Shown here in pieces: positions 9,342 to 17,670 of a DNA stretch of 64,000 bases. The notes beneath the pieces are model-generated. The model did not search any database. It was given only the letters and a program-made list of their open reading frames with translations, and was not told where the DNA came from. Source of the DNA: JAOSJT01 sp035362335 (GTDB lineage: Bacteria; Bacteroidota; Ignavibacteria; SZUA-365); NCBI GenBank assembly GCA_035362335.1, contig DAOSDL010000006.1, positions 1 to 64,000 of the forward strand, read 5' to 3'. The position numbers were made by a program, and so were the translations under genes. The stretch's first letter is position 1; every line of letters starts with the position of its first letter.

Positions 9342-11795
9342 ATGAACCTTTGCGACCTGCTTCCGTTCGGCTACCGCGTCCGCGCGGATCGTCCGAGTAT
9401 CCTTACGCTCATTTCTGACCGAAGCTCGCGCGCGGTCATTGCAGTGTTCCTGTTGGGCTGCTGCATCGCGGCGTCGCCGCTTTCCGCGCAAACAGTGTTG
9501 GTGGATTTCGGAGCGTCGCCCACCGCGAACACCTTTGGTCTGGCCGGTTGGAATACCGTGATGCATAGTCCATCCAATGTGTACACCGCCGACGGACCGG
9601 CGGGTTTGGTTGCGAGTACGGACGACGAGTACGCCGACTATCAGGGAGTGCGCGGTTCGGCTCGGAGGTTCAACGACGGTGAGCGTATCCTGGTGACGTG
9701 GTACAACCGCTCGCAGGACGTCATCCGCTTCACCGCGCGCATCAGTTTTACCGATACGGATCAGCCGGACGGCGGTGGTATGCACGGCCGCTGGTACACC
9801 ATGCGCAGCGAACGGAATTATCGCGAAACCTACACCGAACTCGCCCCCGGCGAGAGCGGGCGTACCATGTTCGACATTCGCTCGTCCGGTGTGCACAAAA
9901 CCGATAGCATGTACGCCCTGGTGAATGTGAACCTCGCCATCGAATGGGGGCAAAACGCATTCAAGCCCCAACTCGTGTGCAGTCGTATTGAACTCGCGGC
10001 CGATGTGGACAGGACGCCGCCCGCGGCGCCGACCAATCTCCGTCTGGAGCAGCGCAGCGATTCGAAGCTGTCTCTGCGTTGGGATGCACCGGGCGACAAT
10101 GTCGGCGTCGTGGATTACCTCGTGTATCTCGATGGTCGCATCGACGGCTACAGCAGGGAGGCGGCGCATACATGCACCTTGCTCGACGAGGATCACGAGT
10201 ATCGAGTCACCATCACCGCTCGCGATGTGATGATGAATGAAAGCGCTCCCTCGCAGGCGCTGCTGGTGCGTACCTTGCCCTGTGCCGCTCCCGCGTCCTG
10301 CATTCGTCCTACCGGAATCAATTATCTGGGCGCGTTTCGGCTTCCCGAACAATATGCCTGGGGAGGCGAGGCCGTGTCATTCTGCACTGTGGGCGATGGC
10401 GGGCCCACGGGCAGCGGTGCGGCGGATGGCTTTCCGGGTTCGCTGTACGTCACCGACGTCAATCAGCAGGAACGGGGTTTTGTCGGAGAGTTGGGCATAC
10501 CGGCCCCCGCCGCGCCGGCGGTCAGAGATTTCGATCAACTGCCTGTGGCCACAGAGCTGAAGGCGCCGGTGAACATCCGACCAGCGGGTGTACAGGCCTG
10601 GGATTTTGTGGATATATGGCGTTGTGCGATGGAGTATGTGGCGGGGGAACGGCGTTTGTACAGCTCCTGGGGAATACATTACGCAGTGACCGGAGAGAAA
10701 TATGCGAATCTCAGCTGCACGGGGGTGGACAATCTTGCGCAGGCACAGCGATACGGGCCTTGGTATGCCGGCGCAGCTTCGCAGGGACCCATCAATGCGC
10801 AGGTGGGGGACTACCTCTTCTCCATACCCGACGTGTGGGCGGACCGCTATACGCAAGGCCGACGGATGGTTGTGGGTCGCTATCGCGATGGTGGACTCAG
10901 CGGTTTGGGGCCCACGCTCTATGCGTTTCCGTTGGCGGGTGCTGTACCTCCTGCGGAGAATGCCACGCAACCCGTCACCACGTTGCTGGAGTATGGCAGC
11001 GTGCTTGGTTCAGACAATTATCATTTCCCCGATGCGATGGACGGCTACAAGCATTGCGATGAATGGCGTGGCGCCTGCATGTTGCGCAGCGGTTCGCAAG
11101 CGGCTGTAGCCTTCATCGGACGTAAGGGTCTTGGCGACAATTGGTACGGATATCACGGCGAGCGTACGCCGCACGACTGGATCATCGCCGACGTACCGTA
11201 CATCGCATTCGACGAAACCGATCCCGACGGCAAGGGGTGGCGCGCGCATCGCATGCAGCCGATGGTGCTGTTGTACCAACTCGACGATCTCGCGGCTGTT
11301 GCCGAGGGACGCAAGGCGTCACACGAACCCCAGCCCTACGCGGTACTGCGCCTGGCGGACAATGTGTTTTTTGGACGGGAGCGCGAGATATTCTCCAGCA
11401 GCTTCGATGCGGACAATCGGCTGTTGTACGTCACCGAATTCGTGCGCGAGCGCGATGGCATACTCGTGATGCATGTGTTTCGCGTCAACACCGTGGCAAC
11501 ATCGGCTGAGCACATTGAAACCGGCGGTGCAATTTCGCCGACGTTGGAAGTTTCCCCGCAGCCCTTCGATGATGAACTGACACTGCATATGCGATTGCCG
11601 CGCGGTGGGAGCGTGGCTGTGCAACTCTACGATGCTTTGGGACGCGTACGGCTGGAAATCCCCGCGACAGCGCGCGAAGCCGGCGCCCGGCAACTTCACC
11701 TCGCCACCAGGGATCTTCCCAGCGGGATGTACTTCGTACGGCTTGTCACGGACGAAAACGCCGTGAGCCGGCGCTGTCTCTTACTGCGGAGGTGA
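9342..11795 (+). CDS. Secreted protein with fibronectin type III domain and T9SS tail
   Basis: The ATG at 9342 is preferred because ggag lies 7 bases upstream; the in-frame ATG at 9315 has no usable ribosome site. The 817-residue protein has a long signal peptide (hydrophobic AVIAVFLLGCCIAAS, cleavage after LSA near residue 49). A beta-rich N-terminal module follows (about 55-215). An FN3 domain begins at PPAAPTNLRLEQRS and ends near SQALLVRT (about 225-315). A large central region of about 400 residues, rich in Trp, Gly and Tyr, resembles no family I can name. A T9SS sorting domain lies at about 745-817 (LEVSPQPFDDELTL, VQLYDALGRV, LPSGMYFVRL). It is likely surface-exposed; binding or enzymatic role unknown. 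Confidence 0.8.
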   Translation: MNLCDLLPFGYRVRADRPSILTLISDRSSRAVIAVFLLGCCIAASPLSAQTVLVDFGASPTANTFGLAGWNTVMHSPSNVYTADGPAGLVASTDDEYADYQGVRGSARRFNDGERILVTWYNRSQDVIRFTARISFTDTDQPDGGGMHGRWYTMRSERNYRETYTELAPGESGRTMFDIRSSGVHKTDSMYALVNVNLAIEWGQNAFKPQLVCSRIELAADVDRTPPAAPTNLRLEQRSDSKLSLRWDAPGDNVGVVDYLVYLDGRIDGYSREAAHTCTLLDEDHEYRVTITARDVMMNESAPSQALLVRTLPCAAPASCIRPTGINYLGAFRLPEQYAWGGEAVSFCTVGDGGPTGSGAADGFPGSLYVTDVNQQERGFVGELGIPAPAAPAVRDFDQLPVATELKAPVNIRPAGVQAWDFVDIWRCAMEYVAGERRLYSSWGIHYAVTGEKYANLSCTGVDNLAQAQRYGPWYAGAASQGPINAQVGDYLFSIPDVWADRYTQGRRMVVGRYRDGGLSGLGPTLYAFPLAGAVPPAENATQPVTTLLEYGSVLGSDNYHFPDAMDGYKHCDEWRGACMLRSGSQAAVAFIGRKGLGDNWYGYHGERTPHDWIIADVPYIAFDETDPDGKGWRAHRMQPMVLLYQLDDLAAVAEGRKASHEPQPYAVLRLADNVFFGREREIFSSSFDADNRLLYVTEFVRERDGILVMHVFRVNTVATSAEHIETGGAISPTLEVSPQPFDDELTLHMRLPRGGSVAVQLYDALGRVRLEIPATAREAGARQLHLATRDLPSGMYFVRLVTDENAVSRRCLLLRR

Positions 11796-11812
11796 GGGCT
11801 TCGATGAAAAGC

Positions 11813-11861
11813 GATCACTCCGGCTGATCCGAGCAAGCGGGGTCTCGGGGCCGGAGTGATC
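11813..11861 (+). terminator. Long hairpin after the FN3 gene
   Basis: A perfect 12-bp stem gatcactccggc / gccggagtgatc (11813-11824 and 11850-11861) begins 18 bases after the stop codon. Its 25-nt loop can pair further (ccgag with ctcgg). There is no T-run, so it may act as a transcript-end stabiliser or a weak terminator. Confidence 0.6.
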
Positions 11862-11959
11862 TAGTGTATTCATGACGAGGCAATCTGCAATAATATCAGA
11901 AAAAAGGCAATAGGTGGCCAGACGCTGCGGCCCAAGATAAAAGGGGACAGTGCAGCGCG

Positions 11960-12283
11960 TTAGTTGTCAGCGAGTTTTAAGCCTCTCTCGATGATTATTC
12001 CAATATCAATCTTAGCGCTAGGCAACGATGGATCGTTTCTCCATATTTCTCCAATGTGTCTGTATTTTTTCGTTACTTGGGCAGTTCCATTAACAGCGTA
12101 TGTCGTTCCATTTGCCGTAAACACGACCTGATCGGAACCACGGCATTCCAGCTTCCCTTCGGAGACAGTGAATGGCCATTTGTCGCCATACTCTTTCTGA
12201 GTTATTGTCACGCCAGAATCTTGGCCGCACGACATGATCAAAACGGCGGTTAAAAGAACGATCCGCATTGTCCAATTACGCAT
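11960..12283 (-). CDS. Small DUF2511/YebY-like lipoprotein
   Basis: The 107-residue protein starts at an ATG preceded by aagagg. A lipoprotein signal ends in LIMSC with the modified Cys at residue 19. The body, EYGDKWPFTVSEGKLECRG, QVVFTANGTTYAVNGTAQ and an acidic/hydrophobic C-terminus, matches the pattern of the short periplasmic YebY/DUF2511 family (a K-WPF start, a Cys-containing strand, then a Y-x-LN-A motif). The function of that family is not established. It is an isolated gene in an accessory region. The assignment rests on motif order only. Confidence 0.65.
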   Translation of the reverse strand: MRNWTMRIVLLTAVLIMSCGQDSGVTITQKEYGDKWPFTVSEGKLECRGSDQVVFTANGTTYAVNGTAQVTKKYRHIGEIWRNDPSLPSAKIDIGIIIERGLKLADN

Positions 12284-12304
12284 AGCATAACCTCTTAGTA
12301 TTTT

Positions 12305-12741
12305 TGGATAGTGGATTCTATGTCCTCTGGAATCAGGTCGAGGAAATCATCTCACGTCGATTGCACTATACGGTCGACGCTGCTCTTGTAGAGCGTCCAC
12401 GTCGAGGTGTCGATGTCAGGTGATGAAATTGTCGCCGTACCATGGCACGTCGCCGATCCAGTCCGCGTTCAGGTTCCAACTCATCCAGTTCGGTACGCTC
12501 AGGAGGCGGTTGTACGACAGCGCATACTGGCGCAGAATCATCACGAAGTCATCCGAGCTGTCGGCATCGTGCGGCGTGGCAAGCTCGATGTGAATTCGGC
12601 CAGTGGTGTCCAGTACGCTGATGTGTTGGGAAGTGGGTTGGGTTGGAGCGGATGCTTGCGAGCAGGCCGCAGGCCAGCGAGAAATGCGAGCAAAGCTACC
12701 AAGCCGCCACGCGGCAGTGGTCCCGCTTTCTGAACGGTCAT
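12305..12741 (-). pseudogene. Decayed duplicate of the DNA/RNA non-specific endonuclease gene
   Basis: Read on the minus strand from the ATG at 12741, the sequence follows the intact nuclease gene at 16517-17374. The first 30 or so codons (TVQKAGPLPRGGLVALLAFLAGL) match. A frameshift then moves the match into another frame, which continues (QHISVLDTTGRIHIEL up to GDVPWYGDNFIT). It then jumps to the C-terminus (DIDTSTWTLYKSSVDR, a stop, DDFLDLIPEDIE). Roughly residues 111-244 of the intact protein are missing, including the catalytic HRGH region. About 130 bases upstream of the start are also shared by both copies. The copy cannot make an active enzyme. Confidence 0.9.
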
Positions 12742-13044
12742 GTGTCAATCCTTGAGACTCGGGGAAAACTGACTACATCCTCGGCTATCTCGCGTCCTCC
12801 TCTTTTACAACCGTGGATGCCGCTAGCATAGTGGTTTCGGAGGAGAAAGTCAACTGTCGTAAGTGAATGCAGACGCTCGCTGCCCATTCGGAGATAGTTC
12901 GCCCAATCCTCGAGAAACGCTTGTAGGTGTCGTGCAGCGATGGAGTCGGAATCCTGATGAGCGCATTCGGATTGCTTGCATTGGATTCGAGAGAATAGTA
13001 CCTTCCACCGAGAATTCGAATTTCTGGGTTCGTATTCAAACAAG
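12742..13044. other. Intergenic region; left part is duplicated upstream sequence of the nuclease gene
   Basis: Positions 12742-12870 resemble 17375-17505, the leader of the intact nuclease gene (shared tcaatccttgagactcgggg-type and tttcggaggagaaagtcaac-type segments). No gene is supported; the open frames crossing the area have no ribosome site and unlikely compositions. Confidence 0.6.
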
Positions 13045-13089
13045 CGAAGCAAACCTCGTGTCAAAGCGGGGTTTGCTTTGTTTTTTTTA
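13045..13089 (+). terminator. Hairpin with T-run, intrinsic terminator form
   Basis: The arms cgaagcaaacctcg (13045-13058) and cggggtttgctttg (13067-13080) form a 14-bp stem with two GU pairs and an 8-nt loop, followed directly by eight Ts. No plus-strand gene is recognisable immediately upstream, so either a short RNA ends here or the element arrived with other DNA. A near-identical left arm occurs at 24343-24359. Confidence 0.7.
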
Positions 13090-13357
13090 TCCCACGGGAG
13101 GCGGGATGGGATCGACAGGATCAACGCGCCTCACGGTTTATTCCGGAGACGTCACTCCGGAAGAACAAGATCAATCGATGCACAGCAAGTGTGGCACGTC
13201 GCCTGCAAATCCGCTCCTCGTTCGCCGAGCGCCGCTGATGCGGAGTTGGACGGAGATAAAGCGTGCACACTATTCTTTCAACGAAGCAATCTGATGTAAA
13301 AGTATTTTTCTATATTTTTCACTCGTTCTCGTTCACATTGCCAAGCGGAGGAGAAGC
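13090..13357. other. Intergenic leader of the small membrane protein
   Basis: No gene is supported. A small ccgga / tccgg inverted repeat is visible near 13144-13160, and the right end carries the ribosome site ggaggagaagc for the ATG at 13358. Confidence 0.5.
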
Positions 13358-13660
13358 ATGAAATCGAATTGGAAATCATTTCCCATTCATCTGCTGATTC
13401 TGTTGGGTACAGGCACCGGATCGGCAATCGCATGCCTGATTATCAGAGATGTCGAACCGCTGGCAGCTTGCTTCGCCTTTTTCCTCGCATTTTCGACGGC
13501 GCAGGGAAAGGTGATAGACGATCTTATGAACAAGCAGGTTGAGTTCGGGGAGTTGTATCAATTTTCGATTATGTCCATCGGCTATGGTCTTGCAATCGTT
13601 TACCAATTCATGTGGCACTTCATCGCGTCGAAGTTCATGCGACTGGACTTGCTCATGTAG
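13358..13660 (+). CDS. Small three-helix membrane protein
   Basis: This 100-residue protein has an excellent ribosome site (ggaggagaagc, then ATG). Three hydrophobic segments are visible: residues 9-28 (IHLLILLGTGTGSAIACLII), 33-48 (PLAACFAFFLAFSTAQ) and 70-92 (SIMSIGYGLAIVYQFMWHFIA). A short charged loop KVIDDLMNKQVEF separates the second and third. I do not recognise the family. It is single and sits in an accessory stretch, so it may be a cargo gene. Confidence 0.65.
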   Translation: MKSNWKSFPIHLLILLGTGTGSAIACLIIRDVEPLAACFAFFLAFSTAQGKVIDDLMNKQVEFGELYQFSIMSIGYGLAIVYQFMWHFIASKFMRLDLLM

Positions 13661-14082
13661 GCGTTGATTGATAGGCAGAGAGCGACCCAACTCCCCACGG
13701 AAGGAATGTCCCTTTCAACGACAGGAGTCTATTCTTTCGCGGAACACAAGATCAACGCCTTGTGCTACACTACGCGGCCGAGCGCCACGGCGCTTGATGC
13801 GTCTGCGCCTTTGGGTCAATCGCGCCTGGTGTTCAAAAATCCCGAGCGTTCAGGAACAATGAACATTGCCGGATTTTGAACAGAAAGGAAGAGGTTGGCG
13901 GGCACAGCTGGCACGGAATCGATTCCCGACCACGTGCACGTTTGGATGTGATTGCGATCCGGCGCACTACACCGCGAATCCCTTTTCGCGGGAAAAATCC
14001 GAGTGACCGTTTCCCCAAAAATTACTACAAAAAATCTTCGCGATTGCTCACATCCCCAATGTTTTCGAGGGGGTGAAATGAC

Positions 14083-14108
14083 ACGGGCGGCACCGCAGTA
14101 CCGCCCGT
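14083..14108 (+). terminator. Hairpin acgggcgg / ccgcccgt
   Basis: An 8-bp GC-rich perfect stem with a 10-nt loop lies in an otherwise gene-free stretch (13661-14281). There is no T-run. The only upstream plus-strand gene ends at 13660, so its role is unclear. Confidence 0.45.
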
Positions 14109-14163
14109 AAGTCATAGAAATATATGGTGTTTACCTTGTACACGCGAGGTCCGCCGCGGCGGA

Positions 14164-14193
14164 GAACCCCTGACCCGCTGATTAAGAGTAAGC
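14164..14193 (-). other. tRNA-Lys(CUU)-like fragment, possible attachment-site scar
   Basis: On the minus strand these 30 bases read as part of a tRNA-Lys: anticodon loop CTCTTAA, flanking stem GCTTA / TCAGC (one mismatch from perfect pairing), variable loop GGGTC and the start of a T-arm AGGGGTTC. After TTC the sequence leaves the tRNA pattern (no GAxTCCCC return), and the acceptor and D-arms are missing. It cannot be a functional tRNA. Such 3'-half fragments are typical of elements that integrate at tRNA genes, but no partner copy or integrase is visible here. Confidence 0.4.
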
Positions 14194-14281
14194 GAGCAAT
14201 CCCTCAAAATGCGCTGTATTCGCAGGTTTTACGGGTTGCTCCTACACAATTACTACACACGGGTTTCAAAACGTGCGCGGA

Positions 14282-14839
14282 TCATCCCACCGGCTCAACC
14301 GCGTTCACCTTGAACGTGAACGTGTATTCCTTCCTCACGCCACCGATCTCGAGCGGCATGAATAGCACAATCGAGGCGCCCTTCTGCGCGAGGATGTACC
14401 GCTTCCGGTCATCCTCGTTCTGGTCGAACTGGGGGAGCATGTCCTCCTCCTTCCAGCCACCGTACTTCCCGCTCTCGTAGTACACGTTCTCCTTCGGCAT
14501 CACCAGGTCTTCATGTCGTGCACCCTTCGGCACGATGCTCGGCGGCATGGGCCGGTCGCGCTCGGCGTACTTCACCCCTGCATGGAACACCGCCTTGGAT
14601 CGGCCTTCCTGAATAATCACCGTCTCATCCCAGAGGATCCGTAGCGTCTGATCGCTCTTGTTCGTGAGCTCGAAACCGATGGTGGCATGTCCTGGCGTGA
14701 AGGTGACATCGATCATCTCGTCGGTGAACCGGAGCCCACCTTCCGCAAGTGACACGTCGTACCTGTACTGCGTCCCGAGGATCATTCCGGCGCATCCGGC
14801 CGCGAGACAACAAAGCACGGCGACAATGGCTCTCTTCAT
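14282..14839 (-). CDS. Predicted lipoprotein of unknown function
   Basis: The 185-residue protein starts at an ATG directly preceded by aaggag. Its lipobox is CLAAGC with Cys at residue 16. The body is beta-rich (VTFTPGHATIGFELTNKSDQTLRILWDETVII, YTFTFKVNAVEPV) and resembles a single immunoglobulin-like or C2-like sandwich. The stretch FELTNKSDQTLRI is typical of domains seen in bacterial lipoproteins of unknown role. It is probably on the outer-membrane or periplasmic face. No partner gene is adjacent. Confidence 0.7.
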   Translation of the reverse strand: MKRAIVAVLCCLAAGCAGMILGTQYRYDVSLAEGGLRFTDEMIDVTFTPGHATIGFELTNKSDQTLRILWDETVIIQEGRSKAVFHAGVKYAERDRPMPPSIVPKGARHEDLVMPKENVYYESGKYGGWKEEDMLPQFDQNEDDRKRYILAQKGASIVLFMPLEIGGVRKEYTFTFKVNAVEPVG

Positions 14840-14974
14840 CTCCTTACTCCTGTTGGTTACGGATGGTCTTGGAAGAATATAGCTTCCGATAAGGTGATCC
14901 GCAACGATTCAGGGAGAGGGAAGGGGACAGTGAGGAGTAGGCGAATATAAAGCACTTAACTTTAGTAGATAGAA

Positions 14975-15003
14975 GAAGCGCCCCTATCAATCGGGGGCGC
15001 TTC
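14975..15003 (-). terminator. Hairpin gaagcgcccc / ggggcgcttc after the protease operon
   Basis: A 10-bp perfect stem with a 9-nt loop lies 22 bases past the stop of the minus-strand protease gene (15025). The following minus-strand sequence is only moderately T-rich. Confidence 0.6.
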
Positions 15004-15024
15004 CTCTCATCACGTGGCAAGTAA

Positions 15025-15969
15025 TTATTCCTCGGTCAGCATACCTGGTTGCTGGGGCTGAGGGATCGCGATGTTTTTAAGCCAGAGATTTCCTTGGTCG
15101 GTGTTAATGAACTTGACTGTGGCTGTCTGTGAGCAGAGTATCGTTCCAAGATGATAAGCAGTGAGAACTGCCTCTTGGAAATTGTGATCTGCTTCCAAAT
15201 CTTCGACACTCATCTCAAGACTTCTTGCCTCGGTTTTCCCGATTCTGCGACCGTGATTGAGGTGGAGATCGTTTCGACTGAAGTAATCGGCCGTTTCCGA
15301 TGCGCGTTGGGTGCGGTTTGGGTGCGACTTGTACATGAAGTTTTCAAGCCATTGAGCAACAATAGACTTGCCAAAATCGATCGCTTGCGCAGCCTCAACA
15401 CAGAGTGACGGGCCTAAAAAATTCAGAATCGGGAACCAAGCTGGCGCGACCGCCCCGTTCTTCAAAATCTCTTTCTTAGCTTCTTCGAACTGGGTTAAAA
15501 TGGCTCCTGCTGAAACGTACCTGCCGTTCACTAACATCTGAGGGTCTATCGGGCCCAATTGACTGTGGTTACCTAAAACGATGTGGTCTGCACATAGACA
15601 CATCATTGTCCCCGCAGACATAGCCATCGCCGGGACTATCGCCTCAATGTGACTGAATTTCGTACGGAGATACTCCATTACTGATTGTGCTGCTGTTGGC
15701 GAGCCACCTGGAGTGTGGAGCAGCAGAGTCAACGGTTTCGACCAATCCATGCCGCAAAGACCTGACATGAAACCGTTGATGTCTTCATGTGAGAGTGAAC
15801 CAAAAGGACCATTCTTCTGGAGGAACCCAGAGAAGTAAAAAAGCACATTAGTGTTCCGTATACGGCTGATGTCTGCGAGAGTCTCGGTCAGGCGGGTTTT
15901 GAACCAAATACCCTTCTGCTGAATAGCGAGCGTCTCAACCTCATTCGATAGCTCCACCCAGGTCGCCAT
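15025..15969 (-). CDS. ClpP-fold serine protease of the SDH/SppA-like type
   Basis: The 314-residue cytoplasmic protein has no signal peptide. The central region has the hallmarks of the SDH-protease (PF01972-type) branch of the ClpP/crotonase fold: LLLHTPGGSPTAAQSVMEYL (residues 82-101), then the nucleophile block AIVPAMAMSAGTMM (Ser118) and ADHIVLGNHSQLGPIDPQ (127-144). The C-terminal third (NRTQRASETADYFSRNDLHLNHGRRIG) is family-like and probably supplies the basic catalytic residue. The closely packed upstream gene (15979-16176) suggests a two-gene operon. Substrates of these proteases are largely unknown. The fold and catalytic Ser are firm; the biological role is not. Confidence 0.85.
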   Translation of the reverse strand: MATWVELSNEVETLAIQQKGIWFKTRLTETLADISRIRNTNVLFYFSGFLQKNGPFGSLSHEDINGFMSGLCGMDWSKPLTLLLHTPGGSPTAAQSVMEYLRTKFSHIEAIVPAMAMSAGTMMCLCADHIVLGNHSQLGPIDPQMLVNGRYVSAGAILTQFEEAKKEILKNGAVAPAWFPILNFLGPSLCVEAAQAIDFGKSIVAQWLENFMYKSHPNRTQRASETADYFSRNDLHLNHGRRIGKTEARSLEMSVEDLEADHNFQEAVLTAYHLGTILCSQTATVKFINTDQGNLWLKNIAIPQPQQPGMLTEE

Positions 15970-15978
15970 TCTGATCCC

Positions 15979-16176
15979 TCACGATTTTTGGGTAAACTGG
16001 ATTCCGAGTGGAAGTTGCCAATCTGCCACTGGTGGTGCCACGTTGGTACCAGCGGCTAAAAGAGCAGCATTTTTCGCGACATCGCAGACGTCGTCCAAAT
16101 GCTCTTGTAATCGTTGAAACTGTTCGCCGACATCGGGAATGGAATAATCCTCCACGCGGATCGAATCTGCTGCCAT
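15979..16176 (-). CDS. Small acidic partner of the serine protease
   Basis: The 65-residue protein starts at an ATG preceded by gaggaggcgct and ends 9 bases before the protease gene, so the two are probably co-transcribed and translationally linked. The sequence (DSIRVEDYSIPDVGEQFQRL, then a helical HLDDVCDVAKNAALLAAG) suggests a single amphipathic helix with extended ends. I do not recognise a family; an adaptor or regulator of the protease is a guess from position only. Confidence 0.6.
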   Translation of the reverse strand: MAADSIRVEDYSIPDVGEQFQRLQEHLDDVCDVAKNAALLAAGTNVAPPVADWQLPLGIQFTQKS

Positions 16177-16516
16177 AGCGCCTCCTCGGTATTATGTCAA
16201 GAACGGTGGGGTGGGAACCTCATCCACAAATCTCCGGAAATTCTCTTGAAATGTCAAGGATTTTAGTAAGACCTGCTTCGGCAAGTCCGGCTTCGTCTAG
16301 ACTGCGGTTTTAGGTTTGACTCGCAGTTCTGCGAAAGGCAGTTTCAAGTGTCGACAAGATTCCGTGAATTCATTGTAGGATTTTGATCACCTCTTGTTAC
16401 TTGCTCTACTTTCAGAGAGGGCTTAAGTGAAAAATCGCTGTAATCATGCAGCTTCACCGATCCTAGCCTACTCCTAAGTGCACCTAGAATTGGGAGCGCT
16501 TATCCAGTGCCTAGGA
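16177..16516. other. Intergenic region upstream of the protease operon
   Basis: No gene is supported on either strand. It must carry the promoter of the operon that starts at 16176, but I see no good -35/-10 pair. A short inverted repeat around the cgcagttctgcg sequence near 16322-16333 is the only structure noticed. Confidence 0.4.
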
Positions 16517-17374
16517 TCACCGTTCGCGCTCGATCTGAACTTCGATCTCATCGGCGACCAGGTCGAGGAAATCATACCCTGTCGATTGCTCGATCCGGTC
16601 TACGCTGGTCTTGTAGATCGTCCACGAGGATGTGTCGAGGTCGTCGCTGTTCGGCATCACTACGGCCACCACTTCGGTGCTTGCTGACACGTGTTGCAAT
16701 CGCTGCCCGCGCTCCATCACCACGACGATCTTGAAGCAACTGTCCGGAACCGCAACCACGCTGTTCAGGCGCTCGTGCGGTTCGTGGAAGATGCCACCCG
16801 CGATGATGAAGAGCTCCTTGTTCTCCTGCTTGCACTTCGCTTCGCACCAGTATTCCAAATCGAGCCACACCTCTTGATTCAATCTTTGCGCCTGCGGGAG
16901 AATGTTCGTCATAAGGAATGTGGATCTGTTGTCCTCCTCGGTTAGCGTTCGTTCCTCGGAGCGTACCATGTGACCGCGATGAAACCCGCTGTTCGTGTAG
17001 TCGGAGTGCTTCACTCGGTAAAACCCCTCGGGCAGAGAAGTGTCGGTAATGAAATTTCCTTCGTACCTCGGCACGTCTCCGAACCAGTCCGCATTCAGGT
17101 TCCAGCTCACCCAGTTCGGTACGTTGAGGAGGCGGTTGTACGAGACTGCGTACTGGCGCCGAATCATCACGAAGTCATCCGAGCTGTCGGCATCGTGAGG
17201 GGTGCCGAGTTCGATGTGAATTCGGCCGGTAGTGTCCAGTACGCTGATGTGTTGGGGAGTGGGTTGGGTGGGAGCGGATTCCTGGGAGCAGGCCGCGAGC
17301 AGCAGGCCAGCGAGAAACGCGAGCGAAAGAACCAAGCCGCCACGCGGCAGTGGTCCCGTTTTTTGAACGGTCAT
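16517..17374 (-). CDS. DNA/RNA non-specific endonuclease, lipoprotein
   Basis: The 285-residue protein has a lipoprotein signal (LAFLAGLLLAAC, Cys29) and an aaggatt ribosome site. The catalytic region resembles Serratia-type beta-beta-alpha-metal nucleases: YTNSGFHRGHMVRSEERT (His135 as general base; the usual DRGH reads HRGH), then STFLMTNILPQAQRLNQEVW with metal-binding Asn near 166, and a C-terminal KELFIIAGGIFHE strand. It likely acts in the periplasm or at the cell surface on nucleic acids, for nutrient scavenging or defence. A truncated duplicate lies 4 kb to the left. Substitution of the first Asp of DRGH is seen in some homologues, so activity is plausible. Confidence 0.88.
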   Translation of the reverse strand: MTVQKTGPLPRGGLVLSLAFLAGLLLAACSQESAPTQPTPQHISVLDTTGRIHIELGTPHDADSSDDFVMIRRQYAVSYNRLLNVPNWVSWNLNADWFGDVPRYEGNFITDTSLPEGFYRVKHSDYTNSGFHRGHMVRSEERTLTEEDNRSTFLMTNILPQAQRLNQEVWLDLEYWCEAKCKQENKELFIIAGGIFHEPHERLNSVVAVPDSCFKIVVVMERGQRLQHVSASTEVVAVVMPNSDDLDTSSWTIYKTSVDRIEQSTGYDFLDLVADEIEVQIERER

Positions 17375-17550
17375 GTGTTAATCCTTGAGACTCGGGGAAA
17401 TCGTACTACATCCACGGCTATTCGGGCGTCCTCCTCTCGTACAACCGGGATGCGGCAAGGATAGTGGTTTCGGAGGAAAAAGTCAACTGTCGTAAATGAA
17501 ATGCAGAAGGCCCCCACCAAGATTGGTAGAGGCCCACGCATTCGGCCGCG

Positions 17551-17670
17551 TTACACCGGCGGTGTACGGCGAGGATGGAAGACCAGCTTTCGCTCGTGCT
17601 CCCAGACTGGCTTTCGCCGGCCACGAGAGTCAGGAGGATGGATCGTCCTTCGATGTCGCTTTTCTACCAT
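17551..17670 (-). CDS. Candidate 39-residue basic protein
   Basis: This short frame begins at an ATG preceded by gggaggtgct, a strong ribosome site, and encodes a basic, Arg/His-rich peptide (VEKRHRRTIHPPDSRGRRKP, then WEHERKLVFHPRR). A hairpin-like ggcccccaccaa / ttggtagaggcc with two mismatches lies just beyond the stop, near 17507-17534. The composition could be that of a small nucleic-acid-binding protein. No homologue comes to mind. Confidence 0.4.
   Translation of the reverse strand: MVEKRHRRTIHPPDSRGRRKPVWEHERKLVFHPRRTPPV

Noticed and set aside
12863..13294. 143-codon plus-strand frame
   Set aside because: It runs through the duplicated nuclease leader and the terminator hairpin, with no ribosome site.
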